From: Pseudomonas sp. ADAK18
GTDB taxonomy: Bacteria; Pseudomonadota; Gammaproteobacteria; Pseudomonadales; Pseudomonadaceae
DNA length: 64,000 nt
NCBI RefSeq assembly: GCF_012935695.1
Contig: NZ_CP052859.1
Coordinates: forward strand, 2,273,001 to 2,337,000
Direction: 5' to 3'
A program made the position numbers and the translations under genes. Below the pieces are notes generated by a model. That model made no database searches, had not been told where the DNA came from, and saw nothing but the letters and a program-made list of their open reading frames with translations. Positions within the stretch are counted from its first letter, which is position 1. Each line of letters opens with the position of its first letter. Positions 1 through 7,632 of the stretch are shown here, one piece after another.

Positions 1-1
1 C

Positions 2-280
2 GAGGAGGCCGCGGCGCGGATTCACGCCCTCATTGAAGAACGAGACTTCGCCAAGCCGATGCTCGGCTTCGGGTACTGCATCACCGGGGACAAGCCGCAG
101 CTCAACAACTCGAAGTACAGCCTACTGCCGGCGATGAAGCTGATGTACTGGACGCAAACCAGCGCGCCGGCAGAGGTGAAAAAGTACTTCGACTATAACC
201 CGATGTTCGCGTTGCTCAAGGCGTACATCACGACCCGCGTCGGCAGAAGTAGCCGGCCGACGACGACAAAAAAACGATGA
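2..280 (+). CDS. prnC: PrnC, C-terminal 92 residues (partial; FADH2-dependent halogenase of pyrrolnitrin synthesis)
   Basis: The frame is open from the window edge, so the 5' part lies outside. From memory of the family, the C-terminal stretch (with the short runs MLGFGYCITGDK and MKLMYWTQT) matches the end of PrnC, the flavin-dependent halogenase that converts monodechloroaminopyrrolnitrin to aminopyrrolnitrin. No catalytic motif is visible in this fragment; the GxGxxG flavin site and the WxWxIP motif lie upstream. The assignment rests mainly on the next gene, which is clearly prnD: in known clusters prnC directly precedes prnD. The stop overlaps the prnD start as ATGA, which indicates translational coupling. 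The tail after AYITTRVG is rich in Arg, Thr and Lys. Confidence 0.82.
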   Translation, partial: EEAAARIHALIEERDFAKPMLGFGYCITGDKPQLNNSKYSLLPAMKLMYWTQTSAPAEVKKYFDYNPMFALLKAYITTRVGRSSRPTTTKKR

Positions 281-1368
281 ACGACATTCAATTGGATCAA
301 GCGAGCGTCAAGAAGCATCCTTCGGGGGCGTACGACGCGACCACGCGCCTGGCCGCGAGCTGGTACGTCGTGATGCGCTCGGACGATCTCAAGGGCAAGC
401 CGACGGAGTTGACGCTCTTCGGCCGTCCATACGTGGCGTGGCGCGGAGCGACGGGGCGGGCCGTGGTGATGGACCGCCACTGCTCGCACCTAGGCGCGAA
501 CCTGGCTGACGGGACGGTCAAGGACGGGTGCATCCAGTGCCCGTTTCACCACTGGCGGTACGACGAGCAGGGCCAGTGCGTTCACATCCCCGGCCACAGC
601 CAGGCGGTGCTCCGGCTTGAGCCCGTGCCGCGTGGGGCGCGCCAGCCGACGTTGGTTACCGTCGAACGATACGGCTACGTGTGGGCCTGGTACGGCTCCC
701 CGCAGCCGCTGCACCCGCTGCCCGAAATCGCCGCGGCCGACGTCGACAACGGCGACTTTATGCACCTTCACTTCGCGTTCGAGACGACGACGGCGGTCTT
801 GCGGATCATCGAGAACTTCTATGACGCGCAGCACGCGACCCCCGTGCACGCGCTCCCGGTCTCGGCCTTCGAGCTCAAGCTCTTTGACGATTGGCGCCAG
901 TGGCCGGAGGTTGAGTCGCTGGCCCAGGCGGGCGCGTGGTTCGGTGCCGGGATCGACTTCACCGTGGACCGGTACTTCGGCCCCCTCGGCATGCTGTCGC
1001 GCGCGCTCGGCCTGAACATGTCGCAGATGAACCTGCACTTCGATGGCTACCCCGGCGGGTGCGTCATGACCGTCGCCCTGGACGGAGACTTCAAATACAA
1101 GCTGCTCCAGTGTGTGACGCCGGTGAGCGACGGCAGGAACGTCATGCACATGCTCATCTCGATCAAGAAGGTGGGCGGTGCCCTGCGCCGCGCGACCGAC
1201 TTCGTGCTGTTCGGGCTGCAGACCAGACAGGCAGCGGGGTACGACGTCAAAATCTGGAACGGGATGAAGCCGGACGGCGGCGGCGCGTACAGCAAGTACG
1301 ACAAGCTCGTGCTCAAGTACCGTGCGTTCTACCGGGGCTGGGTCGACCGCGTCGCGAGCGAGCGGTGA
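277..1368 (+). CDS. prnD: PrnD, aminopyrrolnitrin N-oxygenase (Rieske non-heme iron), complete
   Basis: Oxidises the arylamine of aminopyrrolnitrin to the nitro group, the last step of pyrrolnitrin synthesis. The 363-residue length equals that of described PrnD proteins. The Rieske centre ligands are all visible: Cys69 and His71 (CSH), Cys88 and His91 (CPFH). The mononuclear iron site is present as His186, His191 and Asp323, with bridging Asp183 in the YDAQHATPVH stretch. These positions agree with the residues reported for PrnD. PrnD needs electrons from a flavin reductase (PrnF), and the next gene is a broken prnF, so the in-cell electron donor is an open question. The start overlaps the end of prnC. 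Base composition is markedly GC-rich with Burkholderia-like codon use. Confidence 0.95.
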   Translation: MNDIQLDQASVKKHPSGAYDATTRLAASWYVVMRSDDLKGKPTELTLFGRPYVAWRGATGRAVVMDRHCSHLGANLADGTVKDGCIQCPFHHWRYDEQGQCVHIPGHSQAVLRLEPVPRGARQPTLVTVERYGYVWAWYGSPQPLHPLPEIAAADVDNGDFMHLHFAFETTTAVLRIIENFYDAQHATPVHALPVSAFELKLFDDWRQWPEVESLAQAGAWFGAGIDFTVDRYFGPLGMLSRALGLNMSQMNLHFDGYPGGCVMTVALDGDFKYKLLQCVTPVSDGRNVMHMLISIKKVGGALRRATDFVLFGLQTRQAAGYDVKIWNGMKPDGGGAYSKYDKLVLKYRAFYRGWVDRVASER

Positions 1369-1526
1369 TGCGTGAAGCTGAGCCGGTCTCGGCCGCGTTG
1401 CTCCGCCAGGCGCTCGCGAACCTGGCGAGCGGCGTCACGGTCATCACGGCGTACGGCGTGGCGGGCCCGCTTGGGCTCATGGCCACCAGCTTCGTGTCGG
1501 TGTCGTTCTTTGCGAGGTATTCATGA
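1368..1526 (+). pseudogene. prnF: prnF flavin reductase, truncated after about 47 codons
   Basis: The ATG at 1368 overlaps the prnD stop (TGATG). The first 47 or so residues are the N-terminus of a flavin reductase-like domain, with the typical LASGVTVIT and MATSFVSVSF segments. The family would continue with a D-P-P-L-V-L-W-like strand after VSF, but here the frame switches to FARYS and stops. The break therefore lies at about 1507-1520. The stop codon overlaps the ATG of the following antiporter (ATGA). In described pyrrolnitrin producers PrnF supplies reduced flavin to PrnD; this copy lacks most of the flavin-binding barrel and cannot be functional. A clean deletion or recombination that joined the antiporter to the prn operon is the simplest explanation. 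Confidence 0.85.
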
Positions 1527-2767
1527 CTATCTGGCTGCTGCAACTCGTTCTGGTGATCGCGCTCTGCAACGTCTGCGGCCGCATTGCCGAACGGCTCGGC
1601 CAGTGCGCGGTCGTCGGCGAGATCGCGGCCGGTTTGCTGTTGGGGCCTTCGCTGTTCGGCGTAATCGCACCGAGTTTCTACGACGCATTGTTCGGCCCAC
1701 GTGCGCTGTCAGCGATGGCGCAAGTCAGCGAAGTCGGCCTGGTACTGCTGATGTTTCAGGTCGGTCTGCATATGGAGTTGGGCGAGACGCTGCGCGGCAA
1801 GCGGTGGCGCATGCCCGTCGCGATCGCAGCGGGCGGGTTCGCTGCACCGGCCGCGATCGGTATGATCATCGCCACCGCCTCGAAAGACACGCTCGCCAGC
1901 GACGTACCGGCGCTGCCCTATGTGCTCTTCTGCGGTGTCGCACTTGCGGTGTCAGCGCTTCCGGTGATGGCGCGCATCATCGACGACCTGGCGCTCAGCG
2001 CCATGGTGGGTGCACGGCACGCAATGTCTGCCGCGATTCTGACGGATGCGCTCGGATGGATGCTGCTTGCAACGATTGCCTCGCTATCGAGCGGGGCTGG
2101 CTGGGCATTTGCGCGCATGCTCGTCAGCCTGCTCGCGTATCTGGTGCTGTGCGCGCTCCTGGTGCGCTTCGTGATTCGACCGACGCTTGCGCGGCTCGCG
2201 TCGAATGCGCATGCGGCGCGCGACCGCTTGGCCGTGTTGTTCTGCTTCGTAATGGCGTCAGCACTCGCAACGTCGCTGATCGGATTCCATAGCGCATTTG
2301 GCGCGCTTGCGGCGGGGCTGTTCGTGCGGCACGTGCCCGGTGTCGCGAAGGAGTGGTGCGACAACGTCGAAGGTTTCCTCAAGCTTGTGCTGATGCCGGT
2401 GTTTTTCGCGTATGCGGGGCTGCATGCGTCGATCGGTACGATCGACGACGCGGCATCCTGGATGTGGCTCGGTGTATTCCTCGCGGGCGGATTCATCGGC
2501 AAGTTCGGCGGCAGCTATCTGGGCGCGCGTGCCACCGGGCTTGCGCCACACGATGCGATGCTGGTGGGCTCGTTAATGAATACACGCGGCTTGATGGAGC
2601 TAATCGTCCTGTCAATTGGTCTGCAGATGCAGATCCTTCCGCCAAGGGTCTACACGATCCTCGTGGTGTTCGCGCTGGTGACAACGGCGCTGACCGCACC
2701 GCTCGTTCGATTCACGCTGCGCGTGCAATCGCGTGCGACGCCAGCAATCCCGGATGCCGCCAAGTGA
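1523..2767 (+). CDS. CPA2-family cation/proton antiporter (414 aa)
   Basis: Integral inner-membrane protein with about 11-13 hydrophobic segments spread over its whole length. It contains the family's conserved early GEIAAGLLLGPS motif (about residues 33-44), the short VGLVLLMFQVGL stretch and the late NTRGLMELIVLS segment, all typical of KefB/KefC-like Na+(K+)/H+ exchangers (PF00999). There is no C-terminal TrkA-N regulatory domain, so this is the short form. Its start overlaps the stop of the broken prnF, so it is probably read from the prn promoter. Codon use and GC content match the prn genes rather than the chromosome beyond 5 kb. It could act in ion homeostasis or, by inference only, in tolerance or export linked to pyrrolnitrin; nothing in the sequence shows the substrate. 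Confidence 0.85.
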   Translation: MTIWLLQLVLVIALCNVCGRIAERLGQCAVVGEIAAGLLLGPSLFGVIAPSFYDALFGPRALSAMAQVSEVGLVLLMFQVGLHMELGETLRGKRWRMPVAIAAGGFAAPAAIGMIIATASKDTLASDVPALPYVLFCGVALAVSALPVMARIIDDLALSAMVGARHAMSAAILTDALGWMLLATIASLSSGAGWAFARMLVSLLAYLVLCALLVRFVIRPTLARLASNAHAARDRLAVLFCFVMASALATSLIGFHSAFGALAAGLFVRHVPGVAKEWCDNVEGFLKLVLMPVFFAYAGLHASIGTIDDAASWMWLGVFLAGGFIGKFGGSYLGARATGLAPHDAMLVGSLMNTRGLMELIVLSIGLQMQILPPRVYTILVVFALVTTALTAPLVRFTLRVQSRATPAIPDAAK

Positions 2768-2770
2768 CGC

Positions 2771-2816
2771 GCGCCAGACATGTATACGCCAATTGAAAAT
2801 TGCCCCTCTAGAGGGG
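2771..2816. repeat. 15-bp direct repeat copy 1 plus adjoining palindrome, possible IS-end relic
   Basis: GCGCCAGACATGTAT at 2771-2785 recurs exactly at 3591-3605. Copy 1 is followed by ACGCCAATTGAAAATTGCC and a perfect 14-bp palindrome CCCCTCTAGAGGGG (2803-2816). The AATTGAAAATTG block resembles the repeated blocks near the ends of some IS21-family elements, but no transposase gene remains and that comparison is from memory. Confidence 0.5.
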
Positions 2817-2837
2817 TTGTGCCCATTTGGAGGCAAT

Positions 2838-2945
2838 ACCGATGCTTTCGACGACGCGCGCCTGTTCGCACCCTGGTGGTTCGACGCGGAGCAATGCGAT
2901 GCCTTTATCACAAAAATGAACCAACAGGCGCCCGAGCCAGCTTGA
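2838..2945 (+). pseudogene. 3' remnant of an unidentified gene upstream of the second flavin reductase
   Basis: An open frame with GC-rich third positions ends in a TGA 14 bases before the flavin reductase start. Its last residues (DARLFAPWWFDAEQCDAF, then ITKMNQQAPEPA) look like a genuine protein C-terminus, but no start or domain is present and the frame runs back into the direct repeat and palindrome at 2771-2816. It is probably the end of the original operon partner of the reductase, cut by the rearrangement. I do not recognise the family. Confidence 0.45.
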
Positions 2946-2959
2946 GGGGAGAGATCACC

Positions 2960-3499
2960 ATGAGTGCCGCCACCGAAACCAAGTCTCACTATTTGCTCGA
3001 TGCCCAGGGCCGCGATACTCGCGAACTGCGCAACGTGCTGGGGCAGTTCGCTACCGGTGTGACCGTGATCACCACGCGCACCGCTGACGACCGCAACGTC
3101 GGTGTGACCGCCAACTCGTTCACCTCACTGTCGCTGTCGCCGGCGCTGGTGCTCTGGAGCCTGGCACGCACGGCACCGAGCCTGAAGGATTTTTGCTCGG
3201 CGAGCCACTTCGCCATCAACGTGCTGGGCGCGCACCAGCACCACTTGTCGGAGCAATTCGCACGGCCCGCAGCTGACAAATTCGCCGGTGTAGCTCATTC
3301 CTATGGCAAGGCGGGAGCCCCAGTGCTGGACGATGTGGTGGCAGTGCTGGTGTGCCGCAATGTCACCCAGTATGAGGGCGGTGACCACCTGATCTTCATT
3401 GGCGAGATCGAACAATACCAGTACAGCGGCGCCGAACCGCTGGTCTTCCATGCAGGCCAGTACCGGATTGCCGCCGCGCATCCGGCACTGGAGAGCTGA
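2960..3499 (+). CDS. Flavin reductase-like domain protein (179 aa), complete
   Basis: Small NAD(P)H:flavin reductase of the HpaC/PrnF type, a flavin-binding split-barrel fold that supplies reduced FMN or FAD to an oxygenase. The family landmarks are in order: GQFATGVTVIT near the N-terminus, the GVTANSFTSLSLSPALVLW strand pair, SHFAINVL, and the late GDHLIFIGEIE segment. The ATG at 2960 follows GGGGAGAG and is the chosen start; longer in-frame starts upstream run through the repeat region. It belongs to the same superfamily as the broken prnF but is clearly divergent, so it is not the missing prnF half. It sits 1.4 kb downstream of prnD on the same strand and could supply electrons to PrnD; this is inference. 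Confidence 0.88.
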   Translation: MSAATETKSHYLLDAQGRDTRELRNVLGQFATGVTVITTRTADDRNVGVTANSFTSLSLSPALVLWSLARTAPSLKDFCSASHFAINVLGAHQHHLSEQFARPAADKFAGVAHSYGKAGAPVLDDVVAVLVCRNVTQYEGGDHLIFIGEIEQYQYSGAEPLVFHAGQYRIAAAHPALES

Positions 3500-3654
3500 T
3501 GAAAGGGATTAAGTTCGTGGCGGAAATTGAGATCAAGGAGGAGGGCGGTCATCTGCAATCGAGGAAGCACGAAATTGGAGGCCTTGCGAAGCGCCAGACA
3601 TGTATTCGCTTGCTGACACCTGATGGTCGCACCGCTAGCCAGTCGATAGATTGA
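3499..3654 (+). pseudogene. Short coupled reading frame (51 aa), probably the start of a gene cut by the rearrangement
   Basis: The ATG overlaps the stop of the flavin reductase (TGATG), suggesting a formerly coupled next gene. The first 30 residues begin MKGIKFVAEIEIKEEGG; the frame then passes through the second copy of the 15-bp direct repeat at 3591 and ends at 3654. The change at the repeat suggests that the 3' part was lost there. No family is recognised. Confidence 0.35.
3591..3605. repeat. 15-bp direct repeat copy 2
   Basis: Exact match to 2771-2785 in the same orientation. The two copies bound an 835-bp segment that holds the intact flavin reductase and the two broken frames. Confidence 0.7.
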
Positions 3655-3903
3655 CGCTAACGATCCGGCTTTCAGGCTGCGGCAGCGAGTCCTGTCGGGC
3701 CAAGCATTGATGATATGGCTCTCAAAGCGCCGTTCAATTACATCGGCGACATCTGCAAATGTGTTGTATGCACGATTCCTAACATGGCATATGATTTAAC
3801 ATAATATACATTATGCGTAGTATCGTATTAAAGCGACTGGCCTACGTCAGGTAGACTTGCTCTGGTAGAAACCAGGAATACAGAACCCAACCAAGGATTG
3901 ATC
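3655..3903. other. Intergenic region with AT-rich dyad upstream of the PIN-like gene
   Basis: No tRNA or intact gene is visible. The 3790-3835 stretch is AT-rich compared with its surroundings and contains the dyad CATAAT-atac-ATTATG (3800-3815), a plausible promoter or operator for the downstream gene. The PIN-like gene has AAGGA seven bases before its ATG. Confidence 0.35.
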
Positions 3904-4950
3904 ATGGAAGCCAGAACCCTGTTCATCAAAGCCAGCCGTATCACTGAGTCGATGCTCGATCCCGTTCACATTGCCCGTAACAAGTCGGCGAATATCGAGA
4001 CGACTATCTCGCTGGACACCAACATGCTCATCAGCATGGAAAAAGTCGTCAAGCATGGCAACAAATGGGCGTCTGTCAAAAAACAAGGCCTGCATAATCT
4101 AGTGAAGCTATTGCATCGTTGCCCGCCTCAAAGTGTTTGCTTGTCACCTGGGCTGGCGCTTAGCGAAATGCCTCCTGAGCTGGCACGTCAAGCAAGTGAC
4201 GCCTATGAGCTTTTCTGCGCCCAACATCTGCCTCAGTTCATCGATACGCCGAATGCAGTTCACACCTTGTTCCAAGGCAAAAAGGAAGATTACGGTTATG
4301 ACGACTTGTCGTCAGACGCCAAGGTTACGCTTGCAGTACCGTATGCCAGTCTGATTTATCTGAACGTTGCCGATCGAATGAAGTTGAAGCCCTTCGACAA
4401 GTTCAAATGGTTTATCGACAACCTTGAGGCGCATGTCGATATTCTGAGCGCTACTGAAATCGAAATCGCCAAATACTGCTTCGCAGAGCCCGACGCACAT
4501 TCCCGGGAAACCATTGAGTTACGGCGCAAGGTCAGAAATAACTTCCTCAAGACTGGTGAAGAGAAACTGCCGGTAACCGTGGCGGATGTAAAGGCGATTG
4601 CCTTCAACGGAGCCTCTGATATCCGCCTCCTGCATGCCGCTAATATAACGGATCAGAACGGACTTGATGGCGTTCCACAAGACTGCTGGATAGCCACCAA
4701 AGACAAAAAATTGGTAGATTTCTGCAGCGTTTTCCACCATCTGAAAGCTGATGGTGAAGCCGGTAAATATGCCGCAAAGGTGGTACATACCGAGCATGTT
4801 GATGACCATTACTGGTTGAATGTCGATCGTTATGCGATTGAACGCGTAATGCAACGCAGTCATCATCATGACAAACGCGAAATCGATCACCAGCAACTAC
4901 TCAATGCTGTCGATAGCGCGTTAAATGCAGCCACTTTGGCATTTGGCTAA
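3904..4950 (+). CDS. PIN-like domain protein of unknown role (348 aa)
   Basis: Residues about 34-45 read SLDTNMLISMEK, the first strand of a PIN-type nuclease with its acidic residue. Further candidate metal ligands are Glu in ALSEMP, Asp in SDIRLLHA and Asp in TKDKKLVDF, giving the D...E...D...D order of the fold. It is much longer than VapC toxins (about 130 aa) and no antitoxin precedes it, so it is not a standard toxin-antitoxin toxin. The ATG at 3904 follows AAGGATTGATC. Composition is lower in GC than the neighbours, with more A/T-ending codons, which fits horizontal acquisition. It stands alone between the prn-linked segment and core-like genes. A role in RNA cleavage or phage defence is possible but unproven. 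Confidence 0.6.
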   Translation: MEARTLFIKASRITESMLDPVHIARNKSANIETTISLDTNMLISMEKVVKHGNKWASVKKQGLHNLVKLLHRCPPQSVCLSPGLALSEMPPELARQASDAYELFCAQHLPQFIDTPNAVHTLFQGKKEDYGYDDLSSDAKVTLAVPYASLIYLNVADRMKLKPFDKFKWFIDNLEAHVDILSATEIEIAKYCFAEPDAHSRETIELRRKVRNNFLKTGEEKLPVTVADVKAIAFNGASDIRLLHAANITDQNGLDGVPQDCWIATKDKKLVDFCSVFHHLKADGEAGKYAAKVVHTEHVDDHYWLNVDRYAIERVMQRSHHHDKREIDHQQLLNAVDSALNAATLAFG

Positions 4951-4984
4951 CACTGCCCTCCTACTCTGAATGCGGTTATGGGTT

Positions 4985-5014
4985 AACTAAACTAAATGAC
5001 TGTTTAGTTTAGTT
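4985..5014. promoter_or_regulatory. Perfect 12-bp inverted repeat, possible TetR-type operator or terminator stem
   Basis: AACTAAACTAAA (4985-4996) and TTTAGTTTAGTT (5003-5014) are perfect complements around TGACTG. The ACTAAA...TTTAGT form resembles TetR-family operators. It lies between the PIN-like gene and ridA and marks roughly where the accessory composition ends. It lacks a clear T-run, so an operator is favoured over a terminator. Confidence 0.5.
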
Positions 5015-5151
5015 ATAAAAATCAACATAGCGGCGTTGTTGGCAGCCATGCCATTGACGCTGACTCCGCGGCAATGTCGATCAGGACGACCGCAATTGAG
5101 TATGATCCCGCCTCTATCAAGGCCCCTGCCCCTCCAACCAAGAGATTTTCC

Positions 5152-5532
5152 ATGCCAAACCAAGACCTAGCCTTCACCCCCGACCTCGACCCGGACTCCA
5201 TTTCCTCCGACGTCATTGGGTTCAACGGCATCCTGGTTTCCACCCAGATCCCTACCCGCGCCGACGGCAGCCTGGAACTGGGCGACATCACCCTGCAAAG
5301 CGAATGCACCCTGCAATCCCTCAAAGTGGCCCTGGAACGTGCCGGCAGCTCCATTGACCGGGTCATGCACCTGACCATCTATCTGACCGACATGGCCGAC
5401 CGCGCCGCCTTCAACGAAGTCTACAAACGCTACTTCGCCAAGCCTTGGCCGGTACGCGCGGCGGTTGGCATCGCGGCGCTGGCGGTGGAAGGCATGCGTG
5501 TGGAAGTCACGGCGATGGCGGCCAAAGGCTGA
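5152..5532 (+). CDS. RidA/YjgF/YER057c/UK114-family protein (126 aa)
   Basis: Family members hydrolyse reactive enamine or imine intermediates formed by PLP enzymes in the cytosol. The protein has the usual length and fold signatures: an early GFNGILVSTQIP strand, a central SLKVALERAGSS helix, VMHLTIYLTDM, and the C-terminal RAAVGIAALAVEGMRVEVTA segment containing the arginine that binds the substrate carboxylate in RidA proteins. The ATG at 5152 gives the expected N-terminus; an upstream in-frame ATG at 5074 would add 26 residues that do not look like this family. It is the first clearly core-type gene after the accessory segment and is followed 67 bases later by rlhA on the same strand. Confidence 0.85.
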   Translation: MPNQDLAFTPDLDPDSISSDVIGFNGILVSTQIPTRADGSLELGDITLQSECTLQSLKVALERAGSSIDRVMHLTIYLTDMADRAAFNEVYKRYFAKPWPVRAAVGIAALAVEGMRVEVTAMAAKG

Positions 5533-5599
5533 ACAGGTGCCGGTCAGGCAATTCGCGGCTACAATGCGCACCTCCGTGACAAGCCTGACTAAAAAAACT

Positions 5600-7600
5600 A
5601 TGTCCCTGCCCAAGCATCACCTGGAATTGCTCAGCCCCGCCCGTGACGTGGCCATTGCCCGCGAAGCCATCCTGCATGGCGCCGACGCCGTGTACATCGG
5701 TGGCCCAAGCTTCGGCGCCCGCCACAACGCCAGTAACGAGGTGAGTGATATCGCTCAGTTGGTGGAGTTCGCCCGTCGCTATCACGCACGGGTGTTCACC
5801 ACCATCAACACGATCCTGCATGACAACGAGCTGGAGCCAGCCCGCAAGCTGATCCACCAGTTGTATGACGCCGGCGTCGATGCGCTGATCGTCCAGGACC
5901 TGGGGGTGATGGAGCTGGACATCCCGCCGATCGAGCTGCATGCCAGCACCCAGACCGACATCCGTACCCTGGGCCGGGCGAAGTTCCTCGACCAGGCGGG
6001 CTTCTCCCAACTGGTATTGGCCCGCGAGCTGAACCTGCAGGAAATCCGCGCGATTGCCGACGAAACCGACGCCGCCATCGAGTTCTTTATCCACGGTGCG
6101 TTGTGTGTAGCCTTCTCTGGTCAGTGCAACATCTCCCACGCCCAGAATGGCCGCAGCGCCAACCGTGGCGACTGCTCCCAGGCCTGCCGTCTGCCCTACA
6201 CCCTCAAGGATGACCAGGGCCGCGTCGTAGCCTTCGAGAAGCACCTGCTGTCGATGAAAGACAACAACCAGAGCGCCAACTTGCGTGCACTGGTGGATGC
6301 AGGCGTGCGTTCGTTCAAGATCGAGGGTCGCTACAAGGACATGGGCTATGTGAAGAACATCACCGCCTATTACCGCCAGCGCCTGGACGAGATCCTCGAA
6401 GATCGTCCCGACCTGGCCCGCGCCTCCAGCGGCCGTACCGCACACTTCTTCCTGCCCGACCCGGAAAAAACCTTCCACCGTGGCAGCACGGACTACTTCG
6501 TCAGCGATCGCAAGATCGACATCGGCGCCTTCGACACCCCGACTTTCACCGGCTTGCCGGTGGGTGTGGTCGAGAAAGCCGGCAAGCGTGACCTGCTGGT
6601 GGTGACCCACGAACCACTGTCCAATGGCGACGGCCTCAATGTGCTGGTCAAACGTGAAGTCGTCGGGTTCCGTGCCAACATCGCCGAGCCTAAAGGCGAG
6701 TTCGACGAGGACGGTGAAAAACGCTACCGCTACCGTGTCGAACCCAACGAAATGCCCGCCGGGCTCCACAACCTGCGACCGAATCACCCGCTGAACCGCA
6801 ACCTGGATCACAACTGGCAACAGGCCTTGCTCAAGACCTCCGCCGAGCGCCGGATTGGCCTGTCCTGGGTCGCTCGCCTGCGCGAAGACCGTCTGGAACT
6901 GACCGCCACCAGCGAGGAAGGCGTCAGCGCCAGCGTCGCCCTGGACGGTCCGTTTGGCGTGGCCAACAAGCCGGAACAGGCCCTGGAGCAACTGCACGAC
7001 TTGTTGGGGCAACTGGGCACCACTCAGTACCACGCCACGGCTATCGAACTGGATGCACCGCAGGCCTTCTTCATCCCTAATTCACAACTCAAGGCCCTGC
7101 GCCGTGAAGTGATCGAGGCGCTGACCGAGGCTCGCATCAAAGCCCATCCTCGGGGTGGCCGCAAAGCCGAGACCACACCGCCACCGGTGTACCCGGAAGC
7201 GCACTTGTCTTTCCTGGCCAACGTCTACAACCAGAAGGCCCGGGAGTTCTATCACCGTCACGGGGTCAAGCTGATCGATGCGGCCTTTGAGGCCCATGAA
7301 GAAACCGGCGAAGTGCCGGTGATGATCACCAAGCACTGCCTGCGTTTCTCCTTCAACCTGTGTCCCAAGCAGGCCAAGGGTGTCACTGGCGTGCGCACCA
7401 AGGTCGCGCCGATGCAGTTGATCCACGGCGATGAAGTGCTGACGCTGAAGTTCGACTGCAAACCGTGCGAGATGCACGTGGTGGGCAAGATCAAGGGGCA
7501 TATCCTTGGCCTTCCGCTGCCGGGTAGCGGCGTGCAACAGGTGGTGGGCCACATCAGCCCGGCCGACCTGCTCAAGACGATTCCTCGCGGTACCCACTGA
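5600..7600 (+). CDS. rlhA: U32 peptidase-family protein, 23S rRNA 5-hydroxycytidine synthase RlhA-like (666 aa)
   Basis: RlhA (YdcP) hydroxylates cytidine 2501 of 23S rRNA; the paralogue TrhP (YegQ) acts on tRNA and is about 450 aa. The 666-aa length and the extra C-terminal region (DUF3656-like) favour RlhA. The N-terminal U32 domain shows LELLSPARD and ADAVYIGGPSFGARHNAS. The conserved cysteines are in HGALCVAFSGQC and GDCSQACRLPY, with further cysteines near the C-terminus (NLCPKQAKG, DCKPCEMH) where an iron-sulfur cluster is expected. The ATG at 5600 begins MSLPKHHLELLSPARD. It shares no operon with ridA that can be proved, but the genes are close and co-directional. A strong bidirectional hairpin lies just after the stop. 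Confidence 0.85.
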   Translation: MSLPKHHLELLSPARDVAIAREAILHGADAVYIGGPSFGARHNASNEVSDIAQLVEFARRYHARVFTTINTILHDNELEPARKLIHQLYDAGVDALIVQDLGVMELDIPPIELHASTQTDIRTLGRAKFLDQAGFSQLVLARELNLQEIRAIADETDAAIEFFIHGALCVAFSGQCNISHAQNGRSANRGDCSQACRLPYTLKDDQGRVVAFEKHLLSMKDNNQSANLRALVDAGVRSFKIEGRYKDMGYVKNITAYYRQRLDEILEDRPDLARASSGRTAHFFLPDPEKTFHRGSTDYFVSDRKIDIGAFDTPTFTGLPVGVVEKAGKRDLLVVTHEPLSNGDGLNVLVKREVVGFRANIAEPKGEFDEDGEKRYRYRVEPNEMPAGLHNLRPNHPLNRNLDHNWQQALLKTSAERRIGLSWVARLREDRLELTATSEEGVSASVALDGPFGVANKPEQALEQLHDLLGQLGTTQYHATAIELDAPQAFFIPNSQLKALRREVIEALTEARIKAHPRGGRKAETTPPPVYPEAHLSFLANVYNQKAREFYHRHGVKLIDAAFEAHEETGEVPVMITKHCLRFSFNLCPKQAKGVTGVRTKVAPMQLIHGDEVLTLKFDCKPCEMHVVGKIKGHILGLPLPGSGVQQVVGHISPADLLKTIPRGTH

Positions 7601-7605
7601 AAGAC

Positions 7606-7632
7606 GGGCGCAGGCTGATCAGGCCTGCGCCC
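7606..7632. terminator. Bidirectional terminator-like hairpin between rlhA and the LysR gene
   Basis: GGGCGCAGGC (7606-7615) pairs perfectly with GCCTGCGCCC (7623-7632) around a 7-base loop. It lies between convergent genes and includes the last codons and stop of the LysR gene. No T-run follows on the plus strand. Confidence 0.6.

Noticed and set aside
490..1149. Long minus-strand open frame (219 aa) opposite prnD
   Set aside because: It is antisense to a clear Rieske oxygenase with intact motifs; GC-rich third positions create the open frame, and the peptide has no domain features.
2780..2959. In-frame N-terminal extension of the second flavin reductase
   Set aside because: The extra 60 residues read through the direct repeat and palindrome and look random; the ATG at 2960 with GGGGAGAG gives the family's normal start.
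3655..3903. tRNA or att site for the accessory segment
   Set aside because: No cloverleaf or CCA end is visible and no integrase gene occurs in the window.
5507..7033. 508-codon minus-strand open frame opposite rlhA
   Set aside because: Shadow of the coding strand with no start signal or domains.
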